From assembly GCF_001423585.1 (NCBI RefSeq), contig NZ_LMOP01000008.1:856982-920981 (forward strand): a DNA stretch of 64,000 bases. Direction: 5' to 3'. The notes below the pieces were generated by a model. That model was not told where the DNA came from. It was given only the letters and a program-made list of their open reading frames with translations, and made no database searches. The stretch's first letter is position 1. Each line of letters begins with the position of its first letter. Positions 7,442 to 16,153 of this stretch are shown piece by piece. The position numbers were made by a program, and so were the translations under genes. The DNA comes from Xanthomonas sp. Leaf148. Its GTDB lineage: Bacteria; Pseudomonadota; Gammaproteobacteria; Xanthomonadales; Xanthomonadaceae.

Positions 7442-10081
7442 TCACCCACGCCGCAGCAGCATCTGCGTCATCAGCGCGCGCAGTGCAGGCGGGCGGACCG
7501 GCTTGGATAGAAAGCCCCAGCCCAATTCCTGTGCGTGTTCGCGCAGGGCCGGGTCGGGCTCGGCGGTGACCAGGATGATGCGCGGCTCGCGCTGCCAGCG
7601 GCTCACCAATTGCGGCAGCAGCATCGGGCCGTAGTGCGTGCCCATGCGCACATCCAGCAGCAGCAATTCCGGTGCTTCGTCGGCGCTGGCATGGGCCAGC
7701 GCTTCGTCCGGGCCGCCGGAAAAATCCACGCGGCATTCCCAGCGTTCCAGCAGGGCGCGGGTGGCCTCGCAGACGCGCGGGTCGTCGTCCACGCACCACA
7801 CCCGGCAACCGTGCAGGATGGGGTCGTTGCCGTGTTCGGCGGTGGGCGGCGGCAACTGCGTGGCGATGGCGGCGCGTTCGCCGATCGGTACGGTGACCGA
7901 AAACACGCTGCCGCTGCCAAGCGTTGAATGCAGGCCGATGCGGTGTCCCAGCAGGCGGCCGATCCGTTCGACAATCGCCAGCCCCAGCCCGGCGCCGCGG
8001 TCGTTGGCCACGCCATCGTCCAGACGGCGGAATTCTTCGAAGATTTCGTGCTGCAAGGCATCCGGAATGCCGGGGCCCTGGTCATGCACTTCGATGCGCA
8101 GCCAGCCACCGCGCCGACGGCAGCCGATCAGCACACGCCCGCGCGGCGTGTAGCGGATCGCGTTGGACAGAAAATTCTGCAGGATGCGGCGCAGCAGGGT
8201 TGCATCGCTCAACACCACCACCGATGTCGGCACCCACTCCAGCACCAGGCCGCGGTCTTCGGCCAGGATGCCGAACTCGCGCGCCAGCGTTTCCAGCAAG
8301 GGAGCCAGTGCGAAGTCGCGGACCTGCGTCTTCAGGCTACCGGCTTCCAGGCGCGAGATGTCGAGCAGGCTGTTGAGGATGGCGTCCTGCGCTGCGAGTG
8401 CGCCGTCGATGTTGTCGACCACGCGCGCGCTGCCTGGCTCGCGCAGCTGCCCGCGCAACACCGACACGAACATGCGCGCGGCATTGAGCGGCTGCAGCAG
8501 GTCGTGCACCGCCGAGGCGACAAAGCGGGTCTTGTAGCGGTTGGCGCTCTCGGCCTCGCGTTTGGCGGCGGCCAGATCGCGGGTGCGCTCGGCCACGCGA
8601 TGTTCCAGTGCATCGGCCAGCGAGCGCAGTTCGCGGGCGGCGTTCTTGTAGCTGGTAATGTCGGCGTAGCTGGTGACGAACCCGCCATCGGGCAGCGGGT
8701 TGCCACGGATTTCCAGCACCGTGCCGTCTTCTTTCTCGCTTTCGCGCATGTGCGGCTTGCCGCTGCGCAGGTGATTGAGCCGTCGCTCGATGGCCGCCTC
8801 GATCGGCCCCGGCCCCAGCAGCCCACGGCGGGCATTGAAGCGGAACAGGTCTTCGATCGGGCGGCCGATCTTGAGCAACTCCTGCGGGAAGCGGAACAGC
8901 TCCACATAGCGCGAATTCCACGCCACCAGATTGAGCGCCTCGTCGATCACCACCACGCCTTGCGGCAGATGTTCCAGGCTGCGGCTCAGGCCGGCGTTGG
9001 ACTGTTGCGCGGCGGTGACCACGCCGTCCTGGGCGGTGCGCAGTTCTTCGGCATGTTGTTGCAGCAGAGTTTCCAGCTCATGCCGGCTGCGCTGACGCAG
9101 CGCCGACAGCCGCCGGCGTTGTTGCACGAACAACCACAGCAAGGCCAATGCCAGCCAGGCACCCGCAGCGGCGATGGCTGCGGCGCGGCCGGCGGCGGCG
9201 CTGGCGCGGGTGTCGTGCAGCAGATGCAGGCGCCAGCCGCTGTCCGGGACTTCCAGCGTTTGCCACAGCACTGGCGCGCCGAGTGGCGGGTCGCGCACCT
9301 CGGCCAGGACGCCACCGTTGCCGGTCTGCTCGATCAAGCGTCGACGCAGCGGCAGCAGCCCTTGATTGGCGTATTGGCGGGTGGTCTGCAGTTCGGTGCG
9401 GTCGCGCGGGGTGAGCGGCGCCAGCATGCGGTAGCGCCAGCTGGCGCGGCTGGCCAGAAACACCACGCCATGCGCATCGGAGGCCAGCACGATGTCCGGC
9501 GTCTGCAGCCATTCGCGCTCCAGTGCGGCCAACGCAATCTTGATCACCACCACGCCCTGCACCTGGCCGGCAGCATCGACGATGGCCTGCGACAGGAAAT
9601 AGCCTGGCTCGCTGGTGGTCATGCCGATGCCGTAAAAACTGCCGCTGCCGGTGGCCAGCGCCTGCTGGTAATACGGGCGGAAGGCGTAATCCACACCAAC
9701 ATTGCTGCGCACCGCACGCCAGTTGCTGGCCGCCAGCGCAATGCCGCTGCGGTCGATCAGCGTCAGCGTGGACGACTGGGTGACATTGTTGGCACGTTCG
9801 AGTTTGCGATTGAGCTGCTGCACCTGCGCGGGCGACAGCGGGCCGGAGACCGCCGCGCGCAGCTCCGGGTCCAGCGCCAGAATCTGCGGCAGCGTGCGAT
9901 AGCGGTCGATGCGTTGTTGCAGCGCTTGCGCATACAGACGCAGCTGCCGGCGCACGGTGGCGCTTTCCTCGCGCAGCGCGTTCTGTTCGACAAAGTGCCT
10001 GGCCGCCAGCATGGCCACGACCATTCCGCCCAGCACGATGACCAGGGTGAGCAGCAGACGGCGGCGATGCGAGACATACAT
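7442..10081 (-). CDS. Hybrid sensor histidine kinase with DctB-like periplasmic sensor
   Basis: An 879-residue inner-membrane kinase. TM1 spans about residues 8-27 and TM2 about 298-319. The periplasmic domain between them contains TTSEPGYFLSQAIVDAAG, then GVVVIKIALAALEREW, close to the EPGYFLS and VKVxLxxLE pattern of DctB C4-dicarboxylate sensors. Next come a PAS domain (about 363-480), a HisKA domain with H526 in ASAVHDLLQPLN, an ATPase domain (N640 in FLSNAIRYTP, VHDQGPGIP, GAGLGLAI), and a C-terminal receiver with D810 in LLLLDVRM and K860 in FLSKP. The gene sits beside an OprO/P porin, dctA and a malic enzyme, which supports C4-dicarboxylate sensing. The frame stays open to 10198, but that extension crosses the porin terminator, so ATG 10081 (or 10120) is preferred. 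Its output regulator is unknown; the LuxR regulator at 761-1399 is a candidate. Confidence 0.9.
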   Translation of the reverse strand: MYVSHRRRLLLTLVIVLGGMVVAMLAARHFVEQNALREESATVRRQLRLYAQALQQRIDRYRTLPQILALDPELRAAVSGPLSPAQVQQLNRKLERANNVTQSSTLTLIDRSGIALAASNWRAVRSNVGVDYAFRPYYQQALATGSGSFYGIGMTTSEPGYFLSQAIVDAAGQVQGVVVIKIALAALEREWLQTPDIVLASDAHGVVFLASRASWRYRMLAPLTPRDRTELQTTRQYANQGLLPLRRRLIEQTGNGGVLAEVRDPPLGAPVLWQTLEVPDSGWRLHLLHDTRASAAAGRAAAIAAAGAWLALALLWLFVQQRRRLSALRQRSRHELETLLQQHAEELRTAQDGVVTAAQQSNAGLSRSLEHLPQGVVVIDEALNLVAWNSRYVELFRFPQELLKIGRPIEDLFRFNARRGLLGPGPIEAAIERRLNHLRSGKPHMRESEKEDGTVLEIRGNPLPDGGFVTSYADITSYKNAARELRSLADALEHRVAERTRDLAAAKREAESANRYKTRFVASAVHDLLQPLNAARMFVSVLRGQLREPGSARVVDNIDGALAAQDAILNSLLDISRLEAGSLKTQVRDFALAPLLETLAREFGILAEDRGLVLEWVPTSVVVLSDATLLRRILQNFLSNAIRYTPRGRVLIGCRRRGGWLRIEVHDQGPGIPDALQHEIFEEFRRLDDGVANDRGAGLGLAIVERIGRLLGHRIGLHSTLGSGSVFSVTVPIGERAAIATQLPPPTAEHGNDPILHGCRVWCVDDDPRVCEATRALLERWECRVDFSGGPDEALAHASADEAPELLLLDVRMGTHYGPMLLPQLVSRWQREPRIILVTAEPDPALREHAQELGWGFLSKPVRPPALRALMTQMLLRRG

Positions 10082-10149
10082 GCGGCAAGTATGGCGTTCC
10101 GCTCCCGCACGCGCAGCCATCGCCCGATCGCGCGACAGATACGCGCGCC

Positions 10150-10187
10150 AAAACGACAACGGCCGCACCCGTGACAGGATGCGGCCG
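10150..10187 (-). terminator. Terminator of the porin gene
   Basis: CGGCCGCA (10160-10167) pairs with TGCGGCCG (10180-10187). On the minus strand the hairpin is followed by TTGTCGTTTT. It lies about 100 bp after the porin stop and before the preferred kinase start, so it should separate the two genes. Confidence 0.75.
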
Positions 10188-10285
10188 TATCGGAACACCG
10201 GCTGCTGTCTAAGACGACAGCAGCGCGTGAATCACACCAGTGCGCGGCAGTACATTGCCCGCGCGCTGGGTTGCGTCAGCGATGC

Positions 10286-11458
10286 TTAGAACTGCACCTG
10301 TGCGCGCAGCTCCATCACGTGCGGGGTTTCATGCACGCCATTGCGCGAGGAGTCCACCCAGCTGTAGTTGGCCTGGAACTTGAAGTGGCTGGTGAGGTAC
10401 CAGTTGGCGCCGATGGTGGTGTCGTGCTGACGGCCGCCGTGGATGTTGTTGTCTTCCAGATTCAGGCGGCTGTAGCGGGCAGTCAGTTCGACCGCGCCGT
10501 AGTCGTGTGCAGGCTTGATGTTGCCCGGCACGCCGCCGGCATAGCTGCGCGACTCGCCGGTCAGCGACCAGGTGCCGTACACGTACTGGCCCTGGGCGAT
10601 GAAGTGCGGCTGGCCGGCATTACGCGCCACTTCGGCACGCAGGGCTTCGCTCTGCAGCGAGAACGGGCCATGGATCCAGACCGCTTCCACGCCGGTACGG
10701 ATCACGTGGTCCACATCGAGGATGGTGCCGGTGTCGATCAGGCGCACATCGGTCAGGCCGGCTTCCGGGCGGGCACGCAGGCGCACGCGCGGGCTGAAGG
10801 ACACGCCGCGGCCATCGCTGAAGCCGCGCGGGTTTTCGACCGAGCCGGCGATGCCCAGGTGCAGCACGTCGCCTTCGGCCTTGAACGGGGTCCATGCCGC
10901 ATGCACGGCCTGGGTGGTGCCGGGATTGTCGCCCTGCAGATCCTTGCCGCCGTACGCGCCGGCCTGCAGCAAGTACTGCGGACGCTCCAGGGTCCATTCC
11001 ACGCCGGTCCGGCGGCCCTGGAACACTGCCTGCACCGGCAGGCCCAGCTCCATGAAGCTGCCCGCGCGCGAGCTCTGCACCGCTTCCAGACCCACCGGCA
11101 CCTTCATGTAGCCCAGGCGCACGCGGCCGTAATCCTGGCCCAGCAGCGCCTTGGTCTCGACGCGGAAGAACACGTCCAGCCACAGCTTGGCTTCGAAGTC
11201 GAAATACACCATGGCGTCATAAACGCCCTTCTTCTTGATGGTGGCGCCGAATTCCTTGCGGCGGAAATCGTTGCGGTCTTCCAGGCGGTCGTCGCCGGAG
11301 AAGTTGTTGTCGTCGTAGGCGTAGTTGCCGGTCAGACCCAGCTCGGTGCCATCACCGAAGGTGTACTTGGTCGGCCAGTTTTCGATCGAGGTGGCTGCAT
11401 TGGCAGCGGCGGGGACGATGGCGATAGCCAACGCCAGAACAAGCAGATTGAGGCGCAT
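10286..11458 (-). CDS. OprO/OprP-family outer-membrane porin
   Basis: A 390-residue porin with a signal peptide (MRLNLLVLALAIAIVPAAANA) and a 16-strand-type barrel ending in ELRAQVQF, with the terminal phenylalanine needed for assembly. Family marks are DDNNFSGDDRLEDRNDFRRK, LLGQDYGRVRLGYMKVPVGLE, GTTIGANWYLTSHFKFQANY-like strands near the C-terminus, and HVMELRAQ. OprO/P porins were named for phosphate or pyrophosphate uptake, but many relatives carry other anions. Beside dctA and malic enzyme a role in organic anion entry is as likely as phosphate. It is divergent from dctA; 285 bp separate the two starts and must hold both promoters. Confidence 0.92.
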   Translation of the reverse strand: MRLNLLVLALAIAIVPAAANAATSIENWPTKYTFGDGTELGLTGNYAYDDNNFSGDDRLEDRNDFRRKEFGATIKKKGVYDAMVYFDFEAKLWLDVFFRVETKALLGQDYGRVRLGYMKVPVGLEAVQSSRAGSFMELGLPVQAVFQGRRTGVEWTLERPQYLLQAGAYGGKDLQGDNPGTTQAVHAAWTPFKAEGDVLHLGIAGSVENPRGFSDGRGVSFSPRVRLRARPEAGLTDVRLIDTGTILDVDHVIRTGVEAVWIHGPFSLQSEALRAEVARNAGQPHFIAQGQYVYGTWSLTGESRSYAGGVPGNIKPAHDYGAVELTARYSRLNLEDNNIHGGRQHDTTIGANWYLTSHFKFQANYSWVDSSRNGVHETPHVMELRAQVQF

Positions 11459-11743
11459 AGGGAATGGTCTTCGGCAATGAAAGGGGTCGGGCGTCCTGCC
11501 ATGGCGATCGCGGTGAACAGCTTCAGCAAGCGCGCAGGTCCGGGCGGCGACTGCACAGAAACGTCGGTATCTGCGTTAAATGGAATTAACGGCCGGCGGC
11601 GGCGCGGCTGAAGTGTAAGGCGACGTTCAGCCTGCCGACAGTGCGTAGTACCAATGGGTTATCGGCCCTGCCTGTGACGTGCGCCCAGAATGCCTGCACC
11701 GGGTGCCTGCTCAGGCACCCTCCAGTTCCTTCGGAGTGGTGTC

Positions 11744-13090
11744 ATGCACATCAGCAAGCCTGCCGGCCCGGTGCCGGCGTCCGTGCCCTTCTACCGCCAG
11801 CTGTATTTCCAGGTGGTGGTGGCGATCGTCCTCGGCGCCCTGTTGGGCCACTTCGAGCCGGCCTTCGCCGAAAGCCTCAAGCCGCTGGGCGACGCCTTCA
11901 TCAAGCTGGTGAAGATGATCATCGCCCCGGTGATCTTCCTGACCATCGTTACCGGCATCGCCGGCATGACCCACCTCAAGACGGTGGGCCGGGTCTTCGC
12001 CAAGTCGATGACCTACTTCCTGTTCTTCTCCACGCTGGCGCTGATCGTCGGCATGATCGTCGCGCACGTGGTGCAGCCCGGCGCCGGCATGAACATCAAC
12101 CCGGCCGAGCTGGACCAGAGCGCGGTCAACACCTACGTGCAGAAATCGCACGAGCTGAGCCTGGTCGGCTTCCTGATGGACATCATCCCGGCCACGCTGA
12201 TCAGCGCGTTCGTCGATGGCAACATCCTGCAGGTGCTGTTCGTGGCGGTGCTGTTCGGTATTGCGCTGGCGCTGGTGGGCGAACGTGGCCGCCCGGTGCT
12301 GAGCTTCCTGGAAGCGTTGACCGCCCCGGTGTTCCGCCTGGTGCACATGCTGATGAAGGCCGCGCCGATCGGTGCGTTTGGTGCGATCGCCTTCACCATC
12401 GGCAAGTACGGTGTGGAATCGCTGGTCAATCTGGCCTGGCTGGTGGGTTCGTTTTACCTGACCTCGCTGTTCTTCGTGCTGGTGATCCTGGGCATCGTCT
12501 GCCGTCTGTGCGGCTTCTCCGTGCTCAAGCTGATCCGCTACCTCAAGGCCGAGTTGCTGCTGGTGCTCGGCACCTCTTCGTCGGAGTCGGCGCTGCCGTC
12601 GCTGATGGAAAAGATGGAAAAGGCCGGCTGCGAGAAGTCGGTGGTGGGCCTGGTGGTGCCGACCGGCTATTCGTTCAATCTGGACGGCACCAATATCTAC
12701 ATGACCCTGGCGGCGCTGTTCATCGCCCAGGCCACCAACGTGGACCTGACCCTGGGCCAGCAGATCACATTGCTGGCAGTGGCGATGCTCAGCTCCAAGG
12801 GCGCGGCCGGCGTGACCGGTGCCGGCTTCATCACCCTGGCGGCCACGCTGTCGGTGGTGCCGGACGTGCCGGTGGCCGGCATGGCGCTGATCCTGGGCGT
12901 GGACCGCTTCATGAGCGAGTGCCGCTCGCTGACCAACTTCATCGGTAACGCGGTGGCCACGGTGGTGGTGTCGCGCTGGGAAAACGCGCTGGACCGCGAC
13001 CAGCTCAAGCTGGTGCTGGATGGCGGCGAGCCGCCGTTGCAGGCGCCGGTGGCCTCGGCCGGCGTCGTCGCCCCGATCAGCGCGCGCTGA
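11744..13090 (+). CDS. dctA: C4-dicarboxylate/proton symporter DctA
   Basis: A 448-residue inner-membrane transporter of the DAACS family, the usual length for DctA. It imports succinate, fumarate and malate, driven by cation symport. Family signatures are [20 protein letters not shown] in the second membrane segment, the serine-rich hairpin [37 protein letters not shown] and [17 protein letters not shown] 11744 is chosen because GGAG lies about ten bases upstream and the protein then begins like other DctA proteins; in-frame 11690 would add 18 residues. It is followed by a terminator and then by the malic enzyme gene, and faces away from the porin and the DctB-like kinase. Confidence 0.96.
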   Translation: MHISKPAGPVPASVPFYRQLYFQVVVAIVLGALLGHFEPAFAESLKPLGDAFIKLVKMIIAPVIFLTIVTGIAGMTHLKTVGRVFAKSMTYFLFFSTLALIVGMIVAHVVQPGAGMNINPAELDQSAVNTYVQKSHELSLVGFLMDIIPATLISAFVDGNILQVLFVAVLFGIALALVGERGRPVLSFLEALTAPVFRLVHMLMKAAPIGAFGAIAFTIGKYGVESLVNLAWLVGSFYLTSLFFVLVILGIVCRLCGFSVLKLIRYLKAELLLVLGTSSSESALPSLMEKMEKAGCEKSVVGLVVPTGYSFNLDGTNIYMTLAALFIAQATNVDLTLGQQITLLAVAMLSSKGAAGVTGAGFITLAATLSVVPDVPVAGMALILGVDRFMSECRSLTNFIGNAVATVVVSRWENALDRDQLKLVLDGGEPPLQAPVASAGVVAPISAR

Positions 13091-13098
13091 TGCTTCCT

Positions 13099-13146
13099 AC
13101 GGCCCTGTTCTCCGTCGGTGTATCCGGCGGGGTGCAGGGCCGTTTT
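13099..13146 (+). terminator. Terminator after dctA
   Basis: CGGCCCTG (13100-13107) pairs with CAGGGCCG (13135-13142), with TTTTC right after. It lies just past the dctA stop, so maeB is expected to have its own promoter, although read-through is possible. Confidence 0.75.
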
Positions 13147-13288
13147 CGGTTCCAGCCAACACCGGCCGCCGCGCACGACGCGCTGCAGCATGCAATCTCC
13201 CTGCCGCGCTGACAGCTGCGCGACAGGCCCTTGTTCAGGCAGGAGGGTAGAATTCAGCCCTCCTGCGCCTTCGAGACTCACACAGCCG

Positions 13289-15598
13289 ATGTCCAACGAC
13301 GACTTCAAACAGGCCGCCCTCGACTATCACCGCCAGCAGCCGGCCGGCAAGATCAAGGTCACCGCGACCAAGCCGATGCTGACCCAGCGCGATCTGTCGC
13401 TGGCGTATTCGCCGGGCGTGGCCTTCGCCTGCGAGGCGATCGTCGAAGAACCCACCCAGGCCAGCGAGCTCACCGCGCGCGGCAATCTGGTGGCGGTCAT
13501 CACCAATGGCACCGCCGTGCTGGGCCTGGGCAACATCGGCCCGCTGGCGTCCAAGCCGGTGATGGAAGGCAAGGGCGTGCTGTTCCAGAAGTTCGCCGGC
13601 ATCGATGTGTTCGACATCGAAATCAACGAGAACGATCCGGACAAGCTGGTGGACATCATCGCCAGCCTGGAGCCGACCTTCGGCGGCATCAATCTGGAAG
13701 ACATCAAGGCGCCGGAATGCTTCATCGTCGAGCGCAAGCTGCGCGAGCGCATGAACATCCCGGTGTTCCATGACGATCAGCACGGCACTGCGATCATCGT
13801 CGGCGCCGCGGTGCTCAACGCGCTGGTGGTCACCGGCAAGAAGATCGAAGAGGTCAAGCTGGCCACCACCGGGATGGGCGCGGCCGGTATCTCCTGCGTC
13901 AACATGCTGGTCTCGCTGGGCCTGAAGCCGGAGAACATCCTGGCGCTGGACCGTGACGGCGTGATCCACACCGGCCGCACCGATCTGGATCCGGACAAGC
14001 AGCGCTACGCACGCGACACCGACAAGCGCACGCTGGCCGAGATCGTCGAGGGTGCGGATATCTTCCTGGGCCTGTCGGCGGCCGGCATCCTCAAGCCGGA
14101 AATGGTCGCCACGATGGCGCGCCAGCCGGTGATCTTCGCGTTGGCCAATCCCAACCCGGAGATCACCCCGGAAGCTGCCAAGGCGGTGCGTCCGGATTGC
14201 ATCATCGGCACCGGCCGCTCGGACTATCCGAACCAGATTAACAACGTGCTGTGCTTCCCATATCTGTTCCGCGGCGCGCTGGACGTGGGTGCGACCGGCA
14301 TCAACGAAGAAATGAAGATCGCCTGCGTCAAGGCGATTGCGGCGATGGCGCGCCGCGAGGCCTCCGACCTGGGCGCGGCCTATGGCGGCGAGACCCCGAG
14401 CTTTGGCCCGGAGTATCTGATTCCGCGGCCGCTGGACCCGCGTCTGCTGGTAGAGCTGTCGTCGGCGGTTGCGCAGGCGGCGATGGACTCGGGCGTGGCC
14501 ACGCGCCCGATCGCCGACATGGAGGCCTATCGCGATAAGCTCAGCCAGTTCGTCTACCGCACCAGCCTGATGATGAAGCCGGTCTACGACCGCGCGCGTG
14601 CCGACAAGCAGCGTGTTGTGTATGCCGAAGGCGAGGAAGAAGTGGTGTTGCGCGCGGTGCAGAACGTGGTCGACGAAGGCCTGGCCTTCCCGATCCTGAT
14701 CGGCCGCCCGGATGTGATCGAAGCGCGTATCGAGCGGATGGGCCTGCGCCTGACCGCCGGCGTGGACTTCGAGATCACCAATATTCTCGACGACCCCCGC
14801 TTCAACGAATACTGGCAGTACTACCACGCGCTCACCGAGCGTCGCGGCGTCACCGTCACTGCCGCCAAGGAGCTGATGCGCTCACGCCCGACCCTGATCG
14901 CCGCGGTGATGGTGGCGCGCGGCGAAGCCGATGCGATGCTGTCCGGCGTGGTGGGGCGCTTCCACAAGAAGCTGGGCTACGCCCGCAGCGTGATCCCGCT
15001 TGAGCCGCGCGTGAGTTCCACCTCGGCGATGACCGGGGTGATCAACCAGCTGGGCGTGTTCTTCTTCCTGGACACGCACGTGCAGGAAGACCCCACTGTC
15101 GAACAGGTGGTCGAAGCCACCCTGCAGGCCGCCTATCGCCTCAAGTTGTTCGGTATCGAACCCAACATCGCGCTGCTGTCGCACTCCAACTTCGGCAGCC
15201 ACGACTCGCGCGACGCGCTGAAGATGCGCCAGGTGCGCGAGGCGCTGCTCAAGCGCAAGCCCGAGCTCAACATCGACGGCGAAATGCAGGGCGACACCGC
15301 CTGGGACGAAGCGCTGCGCAAGCAGATCATGCCCAACAGCACCTTGAAGGGCCGCGCCAACCTGTTCGTGCTGCCGAATCTGGAAGCAGCCAACATCGCC
15401 TACAACCTGGTGCGCGTGTTCACCGACGGCGTGGCGATCGGCCCGATCCTGATGGGCATCTCCAAGCCGGTGCACATCCTCACCACCAGCGCTACCTCGC
15501 GCCGGGTGATGAACATGACCGCGATCGCCGCGGTAGATGCGCAAATCCGCAGGCAACGCGATGCGGAAAAAGCGGCGGCTGAAAAGGGCAACGCTTGA
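13289..15598 (+). CDS. maeB: NADP-dependent malic enzyme, MaeB type
   Basis: A 769-residue cytoplasmic enzyme that converts malate to pyruvate and carbon dioxide, feeding gluconeogenesis and NADPH supply. The N-terminal catalytic domain (about 20-150) shows [45 protein letters not shown] and [11 protein letters not shown]. The NAD(P)-binding domain follows, with [15 protein letters not shown] and [10 protein letters not shown]. The C-terminal 330 residues form the phosphotransacetylase-like domain typical of the long MaeB class, here probably regulatory and not an active Pta. The frame is open upstream to 13118, but ATG 13289 begins with the family N-terminus [15 protein letters not shown]. 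Its place after dctA fits use of imported C4 acids. Confidence 0.96.
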   Translation: MSNDDFKQAALDYHRQQPAGKIKVTATKPMLTQRDLSLAYSPGVAFACEAIVEEPTQASELTARGNLVAVITNGTAVLGLGNIGPLASKPVMEGKGVLFQKFAGIDVFDIEINENDPDKLVDIIASLEPTFGGINLEDIKAPECFIVERKLRERMNIPVFHDDQHGTAIIVGAAVLNALVVTGKKIEEVKLATTGMGAAGISCVNMLVSLGLKPENILALDRDGVIHTGRTDLDPDKQRYARDTDKRTLAEIVEGADIFLGLSAAGILKPEMVATMARQPVIFALANPNPEITPEAAKAVRPDCIIGTGRSDYPNQINNVLCFPYLFRGALDVGATGINEEMKIACVKAIAAMARREASDLGAAYGGETPSFGPEYLIPRPLDPRLLVELSSAVAQAAMDSGVATRPIADMEAYRDKLSQFVYRTSLMMKPVYDRARADKQRVVYAEGEEEVVLRAVQNVVDEGLAFPILIGRPDVIEARIERMGLRLTAGVDFEITNILDDPRFNEYWQYYHALTERRGVTVTAAKELMRSRPTLIAAVMVARGEADAMLSGVVGRFHKKLGYARSVIPLEPRVSSTSAMTGVINQLGVFFFLDTHVQEDPTVEQVVEATLQAAYRLKLFGIEPNIALLSHSNFGSHDSRDALKMRQVREALLKRKPELNIDGEMQGDTAWDEALRKQIMPNSTLKGRANLFVLPNLEAANIAYNLVRVFTDGVAIGPILMGISKPVHILTTSATSRRVMNMTAIAAVDAQIRRQRDAEKAAAEKGNA

Positions 15599-15695
15599 GT
15601 TGATGCGGTAGCGATTGGGCTGGGGTGGCAAGCATTCGATCAACTGGGCATTGGTTGATCGAGTGTTGGTAGTCGGCCGCAAGGCGACGGCTATC

Positions 15696-15900
15696 GACGT
15701 GCCAGCAATCAGCCGACGAGGCAATGGCTGAGCGAAGTGCCAGCAGTCAGCCGACAAGTAGCAGTTGATCCGAAGTGCCAGCAGTCAGCCGACAAGCAAC
15801 AGTTGAACCGAAGTGGCAGCAGTCAGCTGACAAGCAACAGTTGATCTGAAGTGGCAGCAGTCAGCCGACAAGCAACAGTTGATCCGAAGTGGCAAGCGCT
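15696..15900. repeat. Tandem array of 38-bp repeats
   Basis: Units start at 15696 (degenerate), 15734, 15772, 15810 and 15848, each step exactly 38 bp, and a broken copy starts at 15886. The shared pattern is GAAGTGGCAGCAGTCAGCCG, then ACAAGCAACAGTTGATCC. Units 15734 to 15848 differ at only a few positions. The repeats are directly adjacent with no unique spacers, so this is not a CRISPR array. It lies between the convergent ends of maeB and the GH92 gene. No frame of length runs through it. Confidence 0.92.
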
Positions 15901-15994
15901 CGGTCGACAGGGCAACGACGGAAACCTGTCGAGAACCTTGTTGCTACAAGACATCAAGCAGCGCAACACCCAGTGCGCAGTCACTGCCTGAAAG

Positions 15995-16017
15995 CCCCTC
16001 TCCCCTCGGGAGAGGGG
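15995..16017. repeat. CCCCTCTCCC/GGGAGAGGGG palindrome
   Basis: CCCCTCTCCC (15995-16004) is the perfect inverse of GGGAGAGGGG (16008-16017) around a three-base loop, followed by TTGGGGTGAGGGT. This type of G/C-tract palindrome is, as general knowledge, widely scattered between genes of Xanthomonas and related genera. Here it sits between two convergent genes and may also help end transcription in both directions. Confidence 0.75.
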
Positions 16018-16153
16018 TTGGGGTGAGGGTACGATCCACCCTCAGCAGCGAATCAGCGTTGCAACCCACTGAAACGCTGATCAACGACGCAAGCAACAAC
16101 GCCTCGCGTTCCTTCGTCACTCAAAAGCGATCACACCAGCAGTCATCCCCTTC

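Noticed and set aside
7928..10174. A 748-residue plus-strand frame over the histidine kinase gene
   Set aside because: It is the complement of a kinase with every catalytic motif in place; its own product is low-complexity and unlike any family.
10082..10198. Longer start for the hybrid kinase
   Set aside because: The extension runs through a hairpin terminator that serves the porin gene and adds residues before the first membrane segment.
13235..14827. A 530-residue open frame on the minus strand over maeB
   Set aside because: It mirrors the codon bias of maeB, has His/Asp/Gln-rich low-complexity sequence typical of antisense frames in GC-rich genes, and shows no family motif.
15696..15900. 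The regular repeats looked like a CRISPR array
   Set aside because: The 38-bp units abut each other with no unique spacers, and no cas genes are present.
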